Both the position numbers and the translations under genes were made by a program. From assembly GCF_030035675.1 (NCBI RefSeq), contig NC_084495.1, forward strand, positions 7,657,001-7,721,000: 64,000 nt of DNA, read 5' to 3'. Source of the stretch: Rhineura floridana (lineage: Eukaryota > Chordata > Lepidosauria > Squamata > Rhineuridae). The notes beneath the pieces were generated by a model. It was not told where the DNA came from. It searched no databases and saw only the letters and a list, made by a program, of their open reading frames with translations. This document shows, piece after piece, positions 33,750-45,635 of the stretch (positions are counted from its first letter, which is position 1; each line of letters opens with the position of its first letter).

Positions 33750-34084
33750 ATCACCACTTAGGTATGTGACAAGACGTTTCAGGAAGAAAGAAGATACTGG
33801 TCCTAAGCATGAGACAACCAATATCTTTGCACATTTTGGTTATTTCTTGGGTGTGCTGTTTCTTATTCTTTAGTCTCTTAGAGTTGCATCTAACAAAAAT
33901 TTAAAATGGTTTGAACTTGCCTATCACTGCTTGGTTCGGATGGTAGAAAGAAACCTAATGGACTCGCAACTTTAAGTAGGGTGGTAGGATCCCTTTGGGG
34001 GCCAGACACTGCCCCACTGACATCAGAGCCACCAGTCTCCACTGGGCCAGGCTATAAAATATCTCATGGGGGGGGGAAATCGAA

Positions 34085-34190
34085 CAGGTTGTATCCAACA
34101 TTAGACATACTCAAAGTAGATTGAATGGATATGACCATTCCATTCATTTCAATGGGTCTGCTCTGAGTAGAAAGTCCTTGACTACAACCC
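34085..34190. repeat. Palindromic MITE-like repeat
   Basis: Inverted ends 'caggttgtatccaacattag' and 'ccttgactacaaccc'. Related to 7530-7647. Confidence 0.45.
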
Positions 34191-34371
34191 CACACCTCCC
34201 TGGCTCCATGCGGATTGGGACTTTGCATTTGCAAGCGTAAGTGGAGAATGCAAGAACATCCCATGGATAGCAGGCTGGCGAAATACCTGCAAATGCTCCT
34301 GGCACCAACCCAGCCTGGCACAACATTCCCAAGGCAAAATAGCCACTGACCCATCAAAAAATCCATGAACA

Positions 34372-35245
34372 GTTGTAGACAGCTTCAGCCATTCCTGACT
34401 TTTCCCACAGTTATCCTAAGTATGCAAGCTAATTAAGGAAATCTTACTTTCAAGAGCTCCAGGTGGCCTTCAACATTACAGAACAATCCTAGTAGGAACA
34501 AACAAAGAACCCCTTCCCCCGTTACTATTCAGAGATCCTTGAACCCCAGCTGGGCTCAGCACAGTTGGCCTGGTGTTTCTCATTGCTAGGTAACAATTAC
34601 TGTCTAATAACAGCTCTGACACTGAACTTGTCAAGGATTATCAATACCTTGACACAGTCATTAACCAAAACGGAGACAATAGTCAAGAAATCAAAAGAAG
34701 GCTAAGACTGGGAAGGGCAGCTATGAGAGAACTGGAAAAGGTCCTCAAATGTAAAGATGTATCACTGAACACCAAAGTCAGAATCATTCAGACCATGGTA
34801 TTTCTGATCTCTATGTATGGATGTGAAAGGTGGACAGAGGAAAAGTGGATAAGAGAAAAATCAACTCATTTGAAATGTGGTGTTGGAGGAGAGCTTTGCG
34901 TATACCATGGACTGCGAAAAAGACAAATAACTGGGTGTCAGAACAAATTAAACCAGAACTGTCACTAGAAGCTAAAATGATGAAACTGAGGTTATCATAC
35001 TTTGGACACATAATGAGAAGACATGATTTACTAGAAAAGACAATAATGCTGGGAAAAATAGACGGGAGTAGAAAAAGAGGAAGGCCAAAAGAGATGGGTT
35101 GATTCCATGAAGGAAGCCACATACCTGAACTTACACAATCTGAACAGGGTGGTTCATGACAGATGCTCTTGGAGGTCACTGATTCATAGGGTCACCATAA
35201 GTAATAATCGACTTAAAGGCACATAACAACAACAACAACAACAAC
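34372..35245 (+). repeat. Composite element: unknown 245-bp head joined to BovB 3' end (copy 2)
   Basis: The head (34372-34619) and the join to BovB at 'cactgaacttgtcaagg' are the same as in copy 1 at 13738, but the 5' flank differs. The BovB part is longer than in copy 1, with C-terminal ORF2 motifs (WCWRRALRIPWTAKK, LSYFGHIMRRH) and the 3' end 'gggtcaccataagtaataat' plus an (aac)n tail. Frames are broken. Confidence 0.85.
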
Positions 35246-35249
35246 CAGC

Positions 35250-35800
35250 TCTGTACTTTAGAAATGAGACTTTAAAACCACCACCCCTTCCCATTCAGAA
35301 CCCAATGAGCTCCTTATAAGCCAGGCTCAAATCACCTCTCAAGTTGGATCTGGACTATTAATAGGCTTGGCCCAGCATGGCAGACTTTCTTGATGCAGCC
35401 ACTCCCTGTCTTTTCCATTTTGGTAGGGGGGGGGGCTTCCTTTCGATATGACAATAGTGTGACACCCCACCCCCACCCTCCCAGTTCCACTCCAGCAGCT
35501 GCTGCATGTGGGGGTTGGGAATCAAATAACCTGCTGACTTCTTGCCCTGCATTTTGCAGTATGGGCTCCTCCAGAGGACCTGTTCATTGAACATTCACCC
35601 AGATTTGCTTGCATGAAGCAGATACAGAAGTTAGACTATGTCTGGTCTTTACTGAGCCTTCGTTCTTATTTATTTGTAGGGCAGTTATAAGCGATTGGGC
35701 ATTCCTCCCGATTTACTTGCGGGGTGTTTACACTTCTTCCTGTTAATCATTCCTGCATCCCACACTTTCAATGCATTTACCATCACTTTCCTAACACTCA

Positions 35801-35841
<41 letters not shown>

Positions 35842-36140
35842 TTGTTGCATTAGGGCAACAGAGTATTTTAATCCACTTTAATTGTGCAAGCCTTAATATC
35901 CAGTGTGCCCTTGAATTCCTCCCTCAAAATAGGCATCCTGTGAGATATTAAAGGAGAAAATGAGAATTGAGGCTCTTGCTTTTGGTTGAGTTGACGGTGT
36001 TGACTCTAGAGCCCATCTCTTAAAGGGCTGCTTAAATTGGCTGCTGGTTTGTGCTTTTCTTTTGACTACGTATTATGGTGTGATATCTGCTTCAGGATTG
36101 TTTTATTGGATTCTGATGTATAAACAGCATGGTCTGAAGA
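35250..36140. other. No gene recognised; (TG)n at 35803-35839
   Basis: Apart from the TG microsatellite and a G run near 35427, nothing is recognised. Confidence 0.45.
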
Positions 36141-36144
36141 CAGT

Positions 36145-36480
36145 GGAGACTGATGGCTCTGATGTCAGTGGGGCAGTGAATCCGCTCTGGGATTTAGTCC
36201 AAACTTTCAAGAAGCTGTCCATCTCTGTTGTCTTTTCAGCACCCACTGAAGACCTTCCTGTTTCAACAAACCTTTTATGTAGAGACCTTATCCCAGTCTG
36301 CGTCTATGATAGAACTGCTTTTTAAGATGTTTTCAAAGCTGTTTTTTAAAGCTGTTTTTAAGATGTTTTGTTTTAATATGTTTTTAAAGATGTTTTGTTT
36401 TAAAATGTTTTAAAGTCTTTCACTTTAGAGCTGTTTTAGTGTTTTTGTTTGCCATCCTGGGCTTCTTCTGGGAGGAATTA

Positions 36481-36519
<39 letters not shown>

Positions 36520-36521
36520 GG
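36145..36521 (+). repeat. L2-like LINE 3' end with (aaat)n
   Basis: 'cctgtttcaacaaacctttt', 'cttatcccagtctgcgtcta', 'gttttaaagatgttttg' repeats and (aaat)n at 36481-36521. Matches the copy at 7145-7472. Confidence 0.78.
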
Positions 36522-36539
36522 AAAGAAAGAAGGAAGGTA

Positions 36540-36720
36540 GGTGCTGGATCCAGCTGAAGGCCCATCTAGTTCAGCATCTTGTTCTTACAGTCATCAACCA
36601 GGCATCTCTGGGAAGTCCACAAGCAGGACCTGAGTGCACCTTGATACTGAAGGCAGTAGACAACCTTGTCTTCCATGAATTATCTAATCCCCTTTTAAGC
36701 TAACCATGTTGGAGGCTCCC
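36540..36720 (-). repeat. CR1/L3-type LINE 3' end, inverted
   Basis: 'cccatctagttcagcatctt', 'gcaggacctgagtgcacctt' and 'atgaattatctaatcccctt' form the reverse complement of the 3' end seen at 19560-19790. A second inverted copy is at 63385-63720. Confidence 0.75.
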
Positions 36721-37349
36721 CACTGAAGCAGGCCATTCCTCAAACTGGAGCTTGCATTTGACTTCAGAATGTCCAATTACCTTTGGCAGGAGGCCATGCA
36801 CCTCTCCATGCCAGTTGCCATTGAGGAGAGGGTTTATGGGGCCTGTCCTGTGCCAAGGCCGCCCTTTGCCACCTGCCACGCTTTCCCCAGGGGTGATGAT
36901 GAGGTAACAGGAAGAGTGCAGTGTGGGCAAAATGTCACACTTTTAAGTGAACAACTGGGCATTTTGAAGGGCATGATGATCACTCAGAAATGCCCTTGGT
37001 CTTTTTTGACTGATAATATGTCTCCTCACAGATGCCTTTTTAAAAACAGTCATTAGATAGGAGCAAGATCCCCACTTCTAAACTACTGTATGCCCCTGGA
37101 CAGAAAATTTGACTATCAAAGATGATAGGCAGGTAAAGAGAATGACGGATTGTCAGGGCTGATTATTGTGCTTAAGGCAGTAAAACAGCAATAAGGTAAA
37201 AAAAAAAAAAACAGTCCTATTCTAGCAGTGGTTGCCTGGAAATATTAACTCAGAGCATCATGCTCAGCTAGCTTGCTTGCTTGCTTTTGTTTGCATGCTT
37301 TAATTCTTCACCTGTATTTCTGTCTTTTTTATTTAATACTATACAGTAT

Positions 37350-38225
37350 ATACCAGAGGTCCCTTAAGCATGGTCGCTGGATCACCAGTGGTCCACAAGC
37401 TTCATTCAGGTGGTCCATGGGGTGCCTGTGGATTTGTGGTTGAAGACAGGAGACAGCACATCCATTGTATTACTAGGGGCTCCCCCCTGCTCGCTTTGCT
37501 TGCTAATTGCACCTATTGTCGCCAGTGCAGCTCCTCCACAGGTCACCAGTATATGCCCCCATGGGTTGCAAGCACACCCCCTCTCCCTCACAGGTCAGCA
37601 GCAACCCCCCTCCTCTCCCTGGGTCACCAGCCCTCCCTCCCCCCTTCCTTCCCCCAGGTCCCTCTCCTTCCCTTCCCCCAACAGGTCTCAGCCCCACCCA
37701 CAAAGGGCCAGGTCTGGCCAGGCCCAGCCACTGCTGGGCACCTTGCTCACTTCCCCTGCCAGGCCATTTGCTCCCTCACCTACTTGCTGTGGGCATCTCC
37801 GCCGGGCAACTCCCGTGACTCGCCCTCTTCAACTGGGCGACTCGCATAACACACCCTGCTGAGGCTGCCAGGCGCCGCTGCCACTCCGCCTCACCACACA
37901 GCATCATGCTACGTCTGAACGCTTACAAAAATATTATAGAGGAAGAAATATTCATGTTGATTTTTCATTGCATTTCTATTGGTTTTTATTTCTTATATTG
38001 TATTTCACTGCTGTGCTGAATTCCGTGGAATTCCGATGGTGATATAATAAAATACAACACATAAGGAATATAAGCAGCAATAACATCCAACTAAAAAGCG
38101 CACAGCATCTAGCACAGTGCTTTACAATTGCTACGACAGGCAGAAAAATAATTAAAGGGTCTGCCAAGACCCTCAGCGATTTCCCGGTGGTCCAGAGGGA
38201 AAAGGTTTGGGAACTGCAGGTGCAT
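37350..38225. repeat. hAT-type non-autonomous element with C-rich insert
   Basis: Ends 'ccagaggtcccttaagcatg' and 'aaggtttgggaactgcagg' are inverted. The AT-rich part resembles 32293-32662. A CCT/CCC-rich stretch at 37530-37850 opens long proline-rich frames on the plus strand, which I take as compositional. Confidence 0.5.
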
Positions 38226-38239
38226 ACGATAATGTTGTC

Positions 38240-38780
38240 CTGGGTCAAGGATGAGGAACCTGTGGCCCTCCTGATGTTGTTGGACCAACCAGAGGGGACC
38301 GAGGAGGTCCATTTGGCCTGGGCCTCAAGCTCCAAGGGGGCATCAAATTTAGACACAACTTGTTTTCATGTGCATCGGACCAAAATGTGACACACCCTCT
38401 CAGAGATGCAGATTTCAGCAAATGAGAGATGTGATTTGGTAAAGTACATACATCTTCTTAATTGACATAGTTTTTATCATATTGAAGAGTTAGAAATTTT
38501 CATAAATATTAATACAGATAGATTAGGTTCTGATGGCACAAGATGAAGCAATCCTCTCGGATCAGCTGATTATATACACAAACTGCTCATTCTTATTTTG
38601 TTTTCATGTGCTGTTGTTTTTTATTTTTATTATGGCTGGGGCATCAGAGTAAGCTAGAAGTGAGCCAGGCCTCTCTGGACCTTTGAGAGGGCCTGATCAT
38701 TCCTGACCAGTGGCCAAGCTGGCTGAGGCTGATGGGAACTGGGAGTTCAACAGCATCCAGTAGGAGGTGGTTCTGGGTGC
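38240..38780. repeat. hAT-MITE halves
   Basis: 38246-38290 ('ggaacctgtggccctcctga') and 38700-38780 ('aagctggctgaggctgatgg') look like two separated halves of the common palindromic MITE. Confidence 0.5.
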
Positions 38781-38784
38781 TTCC

Positions 38785-40305
38785 CAATTATTCCTTACAT
38801 CTGCTAAGTCTTAAACCACCTTGGATCTCACACGCTACCAGGTGTCTGCAGTGTTCAGGCATTCTGAGTAGCTGAGTAGCTCAACAGATGAGTCCGAATC
38901 TGAAGACAGAGAATTCTTCCAGAATCATCCTGATGATCTCATCGCAAATATGAATCTGTGCAACCTGTAAGAGGCAACTCACACTCCAGGTGGATGACTG
39001 CAACCTTTAAAACCACCAAGCACACAAACCAATTTGCAACAGCGAAAGCAGGAAGGAACAAACTCAACACAGCTGGCTATTCAGTTCCAAAGGCCAGGTT
39101 TGAATAGCAGCCTGCTGGAGACTTGCCTGTAATATTCCAGACAGGAAAATGCTCTGCTATATTTAGTTTTTTGCTATCTTAGAGGGCAAAAGCAGTAACA
39201 AGCATCTACAGGCTTGTAAGACCAAAACAGAACTTCTTTCAGGCCTAGTGAAAAGTGTAACCTGTCTGGAGTCCACAGCAACTGGCCAGAGCTAGAATGT
39301 TAAAAAAAGGAAAGAGGGGCAAAAATAAATGTTCACACCATGTTGGCTCATAGCTCTCCAAACTTGAGTGGTACATGCTGGTGCACGAAACTGAGATCTT
39401 TGCCTTGTACAGACTGTCCTCTGCTACCACAGAGCTATTACAACGGCGAATCTCCAGTTCCCCTTGGAGAACGTCAGAAATTTCTGGGGTGATTTTATGG
39501 CACTCGAAATCCAGAACTGAAAAAAACAGATGCTTGAAGACAAAAGGAGCTGGGCACCTTTCCAAAAAACTTCTTGAGTTCTTCAAGTTATTTTCTCTCC
39601 CTGCTGCAATATAATTAGTTAGAACGCTTTTAGTGACTATCACTCCCAGCTGTTGCTATTTTCCCCTCTTCTTTTTATGACTAACTCAGCAGTGATTTAT
39701 GTGTGTGTTTAATAATGGGGAAGGGATGAAAAGAGCCTCTCTCTCTCTCTCTCTTACACACACACTTCCACATACATGAGTTTGGGATCTATTGCCATGA
39801 CTCATGTTTTGCAACCTTGGGCCAGCGTATAGATCAGCTTTCCCCAACCTGGTGCTCTCCAGATGGGAGTTCTTCACACATTCATCCTGATCCAGTTCTA
39901 GTCATGCTCACAATGGTATTTTCACAACTAGCTGTATCAAAATGTAGTGCAGCTGGTCAGAATGTGCATGCATTTCTCTTGCTGAAAGTAATGCAGTGAA
40001 GATAGAGAGCACCCACAGTCTGCACTTAGACTGACTCCAGTATTTTGCAGGAGATTCTACACATTGAAAATTTAGGGTTGTGCAATTAAAGCACTCTGTT
40101 GCCCATGCACAACAAATCCACTCAAACAGAGAGAGACTTTTTGGGAAAGTGATGGGAGGATACAGTAAAAAATATGAGATGAACAAATGATTAACAGGAA
40201 GATGTATGAATGCTGTGCAAGGAAATCAGGAGGAATGCTCATTGTTAAAGAAGTTATAACCTCCCCACAAAGAAATCGGCACAAATGCTCATTAAAACCC
40301 AGCCA
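38785..40305. other. No gene recognised
   Basis: Unassigned sequence. Contains (CT)n(CA)n near 39738-39770 and a small MITE fragment at 39838-39868. Open frames here show no family features. Confidence 0.45.
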
Positions 40306-40310
40306 TGGTC

Positions 40311-40712
40311 TATTCCCCTCACAGAGCTAATTCTGTGTGTGGTTTAGCAGTCAGACCCTCTTCCCAGAGGACTCTGGGAATTGTAGCTCTGTAAGGGGAA
40401 GAGAGGTCTCCTAACAATTGTTAGCACCCTCCACAAACTACACTTCCCAGGATTGTTTGGGGGAAGCCTTGACTGTATGAAGTGGAATAATAGTGGAATA
40501 GAATGTATGGTGTGAATGTGGCCTAGATCAGATCTTAATATGCATGATAATGTTGATTGTCTCTAATAATTGTTAAGGTGACCAAAGTTTTATTATATTA
40601 CAGCTTTTTGTTTGTTTTCCCATCGCTGGTTATTGGCCATGCTGATATTGGAGCTGATGGCAGTTGTAGTTCACAAACATCTGAAGGGCCAAAGGTTGTC
40701 CACACCTGATAT
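40311..40712. repeat. Two palindromic MITEs
   Basis: 40311-40525: 'ctctgggaattgtagctctg' mirrored by 'actacacttcccaggattg', same family as 14945-15375. 40625-40712: 'ctgatggcagttgtagttc' with 'catctgaagggccaaagg'. Confidence 0.7.
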
Positions 40713-41741
40713 AACAGATTCCTTTCAAGGCTGTTTTTTGCAATAAAATGCTTTGCAGATGCTTGCACACACGTGTGAATGTGGCATGTGCCTTCAGCAT
40801 TAATAAAAAAAAATGTGTGCCACAACAGTCCAGAGATATGGGAAACAATTGAGTCACATGCATTTGAAAGATGCCAGGATATTTAGACTGTGGTCAACAG
40901 TTAGTTCTCTTGGTTGGTTCACAACTTTACTGAAGCCGCAAACCTTAAGGAGGCTCATCCAAGTGAGACTTCCGGGAAGGGTGACTGACTTCCGGGAAGG
41001 GTGACTTAGCCTGTGCCTGCTTTTGAGACGGGCTCCTGCCTCAAAAGAAGCTTATTCAGATATATCAGTCAGTTTTTTCTTTTTTTTTGACTGATTAAAC
41101 TTCTCCCGGGTAGGGAGAAACGAAGAGATTAACCTCAAAGCCTATTTTTGTTGGGACGACCAGATCTCATTAATTTATGGGACGAGGTCCAGCCAACGAA
41201 GGTGGGACGGATTTTCAACAGCAAGCTCTATCTGATAAAGCGAACGTTCACCTTATCTTCTAAGAGAGAACGCACTAACAGGCAAGCACCCTTCTTTCTA
41301 TATTTTTCTTTTATTTGACTTAAATTGTTGCTGTTTAAAAGAGATTTGCCAGATTGATCGGTTTTTGACATCTCACTGGGGAGCCATAACTTCTCTCTGC
41401 TACGCACTAATTAATAGCTTATCTCTGTTTTTGTTGCAAAAAGCTGTCCTGGATTTGCATTCTAAAGATATACACAGAAGAGGGATTTCTATTCCAGATT
41501 TTTATTTTGAAGAATATTATATTGTCTGAGACTACTCTCTTTTTGGTCTATTTTTTTTTTGACGAATCTGTTTCCTGACGACTGCCATTAATTGTTTCGA
41601 TCCTGGGAACTGCATTTTGTTTACTTAACTATGGAGAGATAAGGCTGTCTGCTCTGTTTATACTGTGATGTCACCAAGTTTGGAGTATTAACCCAATTGT
41701 TGCTGAAATAAGAAGTGGTTTTCCTATATTTTTCTTTTAAA

Positions 41742-42548
41742 ATGGCAATTAAGAAAGTGGCTGAGAATCTGGAAATAACTATGTTTCAGAAAATAATGGA
41801 TGAGATTGAGATAACGAAACAAAACCTGCGACAGGGTTGTAAGGAGCTGAAAATTGAATTGAGTAAAATGACGCAGGAGATTAAAGATATAGGGGTCCCT
41901 GTGAGAGAGGTGACCCTGGAAGGGGTCCCTGTGAGAGAGGAGACCCCGGAGATTGGAACAAACGTGGAACAGGAAAAAGATTTGGAGTCTATGGACTTTA
42001 GAAATAAAATCTATTGTTTGGAGACACAGGAGATTAAAGACATAGGGGTCCTTGTGAGAGAGGAGACCCTGGAGACTGGAACAGGGGTCCCTGTGAGAGA
42101 GGAGACCCTGGAGACTGGAACAGGGGTCCCTGTGAGAGAGGAGACCCCGGAGATTGGAACAAACGTGGAACAGGAAAAAGATTTGGAGTCTATGGACTTT
42201 AGAAATAAAATCTATTGTTTGGAACTCAATGTTATCTCTGAAGAAATTAATGAAGATTCTAGAGATAAAGTTATCAATGGCATGGATAATCTTCTGGACT
42301 GGAATGATGTGATGGAGCCCAATATAGAGAAAATCTATGGAATTAACTGCAGCCATGTGACAATGGAAAAACTTTCAAGAGATGACCCAGTGTATTTTGA
42401 AAAAAAGAACAGAGATATGATTTTACAGCAGTATTTCAGCAACCTATTCAGAATGGATGGCAAGAAAATATTTGGGATAGAGGTAATTCCCATCAGACTC
42501 TTACTATATGACTATGGCTTTGACAGCAAGATTATTATGGAATACTGA
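41742..42548 (+). CDS. L1 ORF1-like protein with amplified internal repeats (transposon-encoded)
   Basis: 268 codons from the first ATG (context aaaATGG). Residues 1 to about 50 are heptad-like and charged, fitting the ORF1p coiled coil. A block of about five 13-residue units (GVPVREETLETGT and variants) follows, together with two copies of a segment ending DLESMDFRNKIYCLE. The C-terminal third (ISEEINEDSRDKVINGM, EKIYGINCSH, RDMILQQYFSNLFR, KKIFGIEVIPIRLLL) aligns by recall with the RRM-type nucleic-acid-binding domain of squamate L1 ORF1p. The usual C-terminal domain is missing, so the protein is shorter at that end. L1 ORF1p normally forms trimers and coats L1 RNA. Whether this version works is unknown. 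A GTG-started extension to 41715 is not needed. Confidence 0.75.
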   Translation: MAIKKVAENLEITMFQKIMDEIEITKQNLRQGCKELKIELSKMTQEIKDIGVPVREVTLEGVPVREETPEIGTNVEQEKDLESMDFRNKIYCLETQEIKDIGVLVREETLETGTGVPVREETLETGTGVPVREETPEIGTNVEQEKDLESMDFRNKIYCLELNVISEEINEDSRDKVINGMDNLLDWNDVMEPNIEKIYGINCSHVTMEKLSRDDPVYFEKKNRDMILQQYFSNLFRMDGKKIFGIEVIPIRLLLYDYGFDSKIIMEY

Positions 42549-42979
42549 TAATGGAAGATTGGATACCGAAATTACTGGACTTAACAAGACTACTGAAGAT
42601 GGAAGATGGAAAATGGAACTAATAGGGATAATAGAATAATGGCTACTGAAATTACTGAACCTAACAGATTCTGATGTGATGGATTAATTGAAATGTTTAT
42701 TTTTACTATGGTTATGACAATAAGATTATCATAATTAGTAATGAGATGGATTAATCGATATGCTTATCTGGAAAAAAAAATTGATAGATATATTTCTTAA
42801 AGAATTGAAACCTCTCTTTGACTTTTTGTGGAAAGAATAAAGTAATGTTTATGAGATTTGATGATTAAGTAAGATAACTATTGGAGGAAAGTGATTTTAT
42901 AATATGACTTAAGAGACAGGATTGTTATATATTATAGACTTATAACTGATCTGATCTTTGACAAATGGGAAGTCAATAT

Positions 42980-43035
42980 TTTACTCTTTATTTTTTATTT
43001 TTTATTTTTATTTTTATTTTTATTTTTTTGTTTAA
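42980..43035. repeat. (TTTTA)n-rich segment in the L1 3' UTR
   Basis: Tandem TTTTTA units within the L1-derived element. Confidence 0.85.
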
Positions 43036-43400
43036 CTATTTTTGATTTTGTTTTTTGTCTTTGAATGTTTTATGATTTCGTCTTGTATGTTTTATGAAAA
43101 TTTGAATAAAAATTATTGAAAAAAAAAAAAAAAAAGGAGGCTCATCCAAGTGGGAGGGGCCCACTGGATAACACTTTGCCAAGACCCCCTCAAGCCCAGG
43201 ATCCATTGCCACTGGGGGAGGCACTGGCCTTGCATGATAGGATTTTCTTTTTATAAAACTAAAGAGGAGCAAGAGAGACATCCGCGGGGGGGGGTCCATT
43301 TAGGTTTTCCTCACAATGCTCCATTGTATTGATCCAGGGTTTTGCTTTGCTTTTTGGTAGGGTGGGGAGGGAGAAAGAGAAAACTCAACAATCACTCCAA

Positions 43401-45563
43401 AAACATAGAATCATAGAATAGTAGAGTTGGAAGGGGCCTACAAGGCCATCGAGTCCAACCCCCTGCTCAATGCAGGAATCCAAATCAAAGCATTTCTGAG
43501 AGATGGCTGTCCAGCTGCCTCTTGAATGCCTCCAGTGTCAGAGAGCCCACTACCTCTCTAGGTAATTGGTTCCATTGTCATTATGGCTCTAACAGTTAGG
43601 ATGTTTTTCCTGGTGTTCAGTCAAAATCTGGCTTCCTGCAACTTGAGCCCATTATTCCGTGTCTTGCACTCTGGGGCAATTGAGAAGAGATCCCAGCCCT
43701 CCTCTGTGTGACAAACTTTCATGTACTTGAAGAGTGCTATCATATCTCCCCTCCTTTTCTCCAGGCTAAACATGCCCAGTTCTTTCAGTCTCTCCTCATA
43801 GGGCTTTGTTTCCAGTCCTCTGATCATCTTTGTTGCCCTCCTCTGAACCTGTTCCAGTTTATCTGCATCCTTCTTGAAGTGCAGAGACCAGAACTGGATG
43901 CAGTATTCAAGATGAGGCCTAACCAGTGCTGAATAGAGGGGAACTAATACTACATGCGATTTGGAAACTATACTTCTGTTAATGCAGCCTAATATAGCAT
44001 TTGCCTTTTTTGCAGCCACATCACACTGTTGGCTCATATTCAGCTTGTGATCAATGACAATTCCAAGAGCCTTCTCACATGTCATACTGCTGAGCCAAGT
44101 ATCCCCCATCTTATAACTGTGCATTTGGTTTCTTTTTCCTAAGTGTAGAACTTGGCATTTATCCCTGTTGAATTGCATTCTGTTGTTTTCAGCCCAATGC
44201 TCCAGCCTATCAAGGTCCCTTTGAATTTTGTTTCTGTCTTCCATGGTATTAGCTATGCCCCCCAATTTTGTATCATCTGCAAATTTGATAAGCATGCTCT
44301 GTACCTCCTCATCCAAGTCATTAATAAAAATGTTAAAGACCATTTGGCCCAGGACCGAGCCCTGTGGTACCTCACTCGTTACTTCCGCCCAGTTTGATAA
44401 GCACTCTTTGAGTACGATTCTGGAGCCAACTGTGGATCCATCTAATAGTTGTTCCATCCAGGCCACATTTAGCTAGCTTGCTAATCAGAATATCATGGGG
44501 CACTTTGTCAAAAGCTTTGTTGAAGTTGAGATATATTATGTGCGCAGCATTGCCACAGTCTACAAGGGAGGTTACCCAATCAAAAAATGAGATAAGATTA
44601 GTTTGGCAGGATTTGTTCTTCAAAAATCCATGTTGGCTCCTAGTAATCACTGCATTGCTTTCAAGGTGCTTACAGATTGACTGCTTTATAATCTGATTCA
44701 GAATTTTTCCAGGGATTGATGTTAGGCTGACTGGTCTGTAGTTCCTCGGTTCCTCCTTTTTGCCCTTTTTTGAAGATAGGGACAACATTAGCTCTCCTCC
44801 AGTCATCCGGCACTTCACCAGTCCTCCATGATTTCGCAAAGATAATAGACAGTGGTTCTGAGAGTTCTTCAGCCAGTTCCTTCAATACTCTAGGATGCAG
44901 TTTATCGGGCCCTACCGATTTAAACTCATTCAAAGTGATTAGGTATTCTTTGACCGTTTGTCTGTCAAGCTCAAGCTCCAATCCTGCCCCTTCTACTTCA
45001 TGTTTCCCAGGAGGGTCATAGACCCTTTTTTGGGAGAAGACTAAGCCAAAGTAGGAATTGAGCACTTCTGCCTTTTCTTTATAATCTGTTATCATTTTGC
45101 CGTCCTCATTGAGTAGCTGTGCCACCATTTCTTTTCTCTGTCTTTTACTATGGATGTACCTGAAGAAAGCTTTTTTGTTGCTTTTAGCATCTCTCGCTAA
45201 CCTCAGCTTTAGCCTTCCTGACACCATCCCTGCAATTCCATGCTACCTGCCTGTACTCTTCCTTTGTGGCCTGGCCTTCTTTCCACCTTCTGTATGGGTC
45301 CTTTTTTGTTTTCAGGTCATCTCTAAGCTTTTTGTGAAGCCACATTGGCTTCTTCTGCTGTTTCCCCCCTTTTTTCCTTGTTGGAATTGCTTGCCATTGC
45401 ACTTTTAGAATTTCCTTTTTAGAAACGCCCACCCATCTTGGACTCTTTTTCTCATTAGGAACCGTACTTACAATTGTTCTGAGTTTATTAAAATCAGCTT
45501 TCCTGAAGTCCAGGGTGTACATATGGCTACTCTCAGCATGGTGCAGTGATTTCCACCCTCTGC
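43401..45563 (-). repeat. CR1 LINE, long 5'-truncated copy
   Basis: It runs inverted from the terminal 'catagaatcatagaatagta' (43406) back through nearly the whole RT. Minus-strand frames 45184-45570, 44670-45227, 44372-44839 and 43621-44466 give, in order, the EN-RT linker, [61 protein letters not shown], the catalytic FADDTKL box and [13 protein letters not shown]. Each frame change marks a frameshift, so the copy is dead. The endonuclease domain is missing. Confidence 0.95.
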
Positions 45564-45635
45564 CTGCCATTTTGTTTTTCCTAGTTCCCCAGATCCATAA
45601 GCATGCTGGGCATTATGGGTAAAACAAAATGGCAG
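45564..45635. repeat. Short fold-back element
   Basis: CTGCCATTTTGTTTTT (45564-45579) is mirrored by AAAACAAAATGGCAG (45621-45635), about 40 bases apart. It lies at the 5' limit of the CR1 copy, and the last 8 bases were the target of the hAT MITE that follows. Confidence 0.8.

Larger units (their letters stand above)
40966..43133 (+). mobile_element. Internally deleted L1 (half-L1-like), with perfect 19-bp target duplications
   Basis: The element is flanked by identical 19-mers, AAGGAGGCTCATCCAAGTG, at 40947-40965 and 43134-43152, and ends in a run of 17 or so A after a 'gaataaaa' signal. The 5' end has a tandem 20-bp unit (40967-41006). It encodes only an ORF1-like protein (41742-42548). 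About 230 bases later 42781-42840 reads IDIFLKELKPLFDFLWKE and stop, which I take as the last residues of L1 ORF2; the rest of ORF2 is absent. About 2.17 kb, it looks like a non-autonomous L1 derivative moved as a unit. Perfect duplications point to a recent insertion. Confidence 0.85.

Noticed and set aside
37370-37862. Overlapping plus-strand proline/serine-rich ORFs of 150-159 codons
   Set aside because: They come from a C-rich stretch inside a repeat and are open in all three frames, with no domain or splice context.
41724-42356. 210-codon minus-strand ORF with RDPCSSLQGLLSH repeats
   Set aside because: Antisense of the repeats in the L1 ORF1-like gene.
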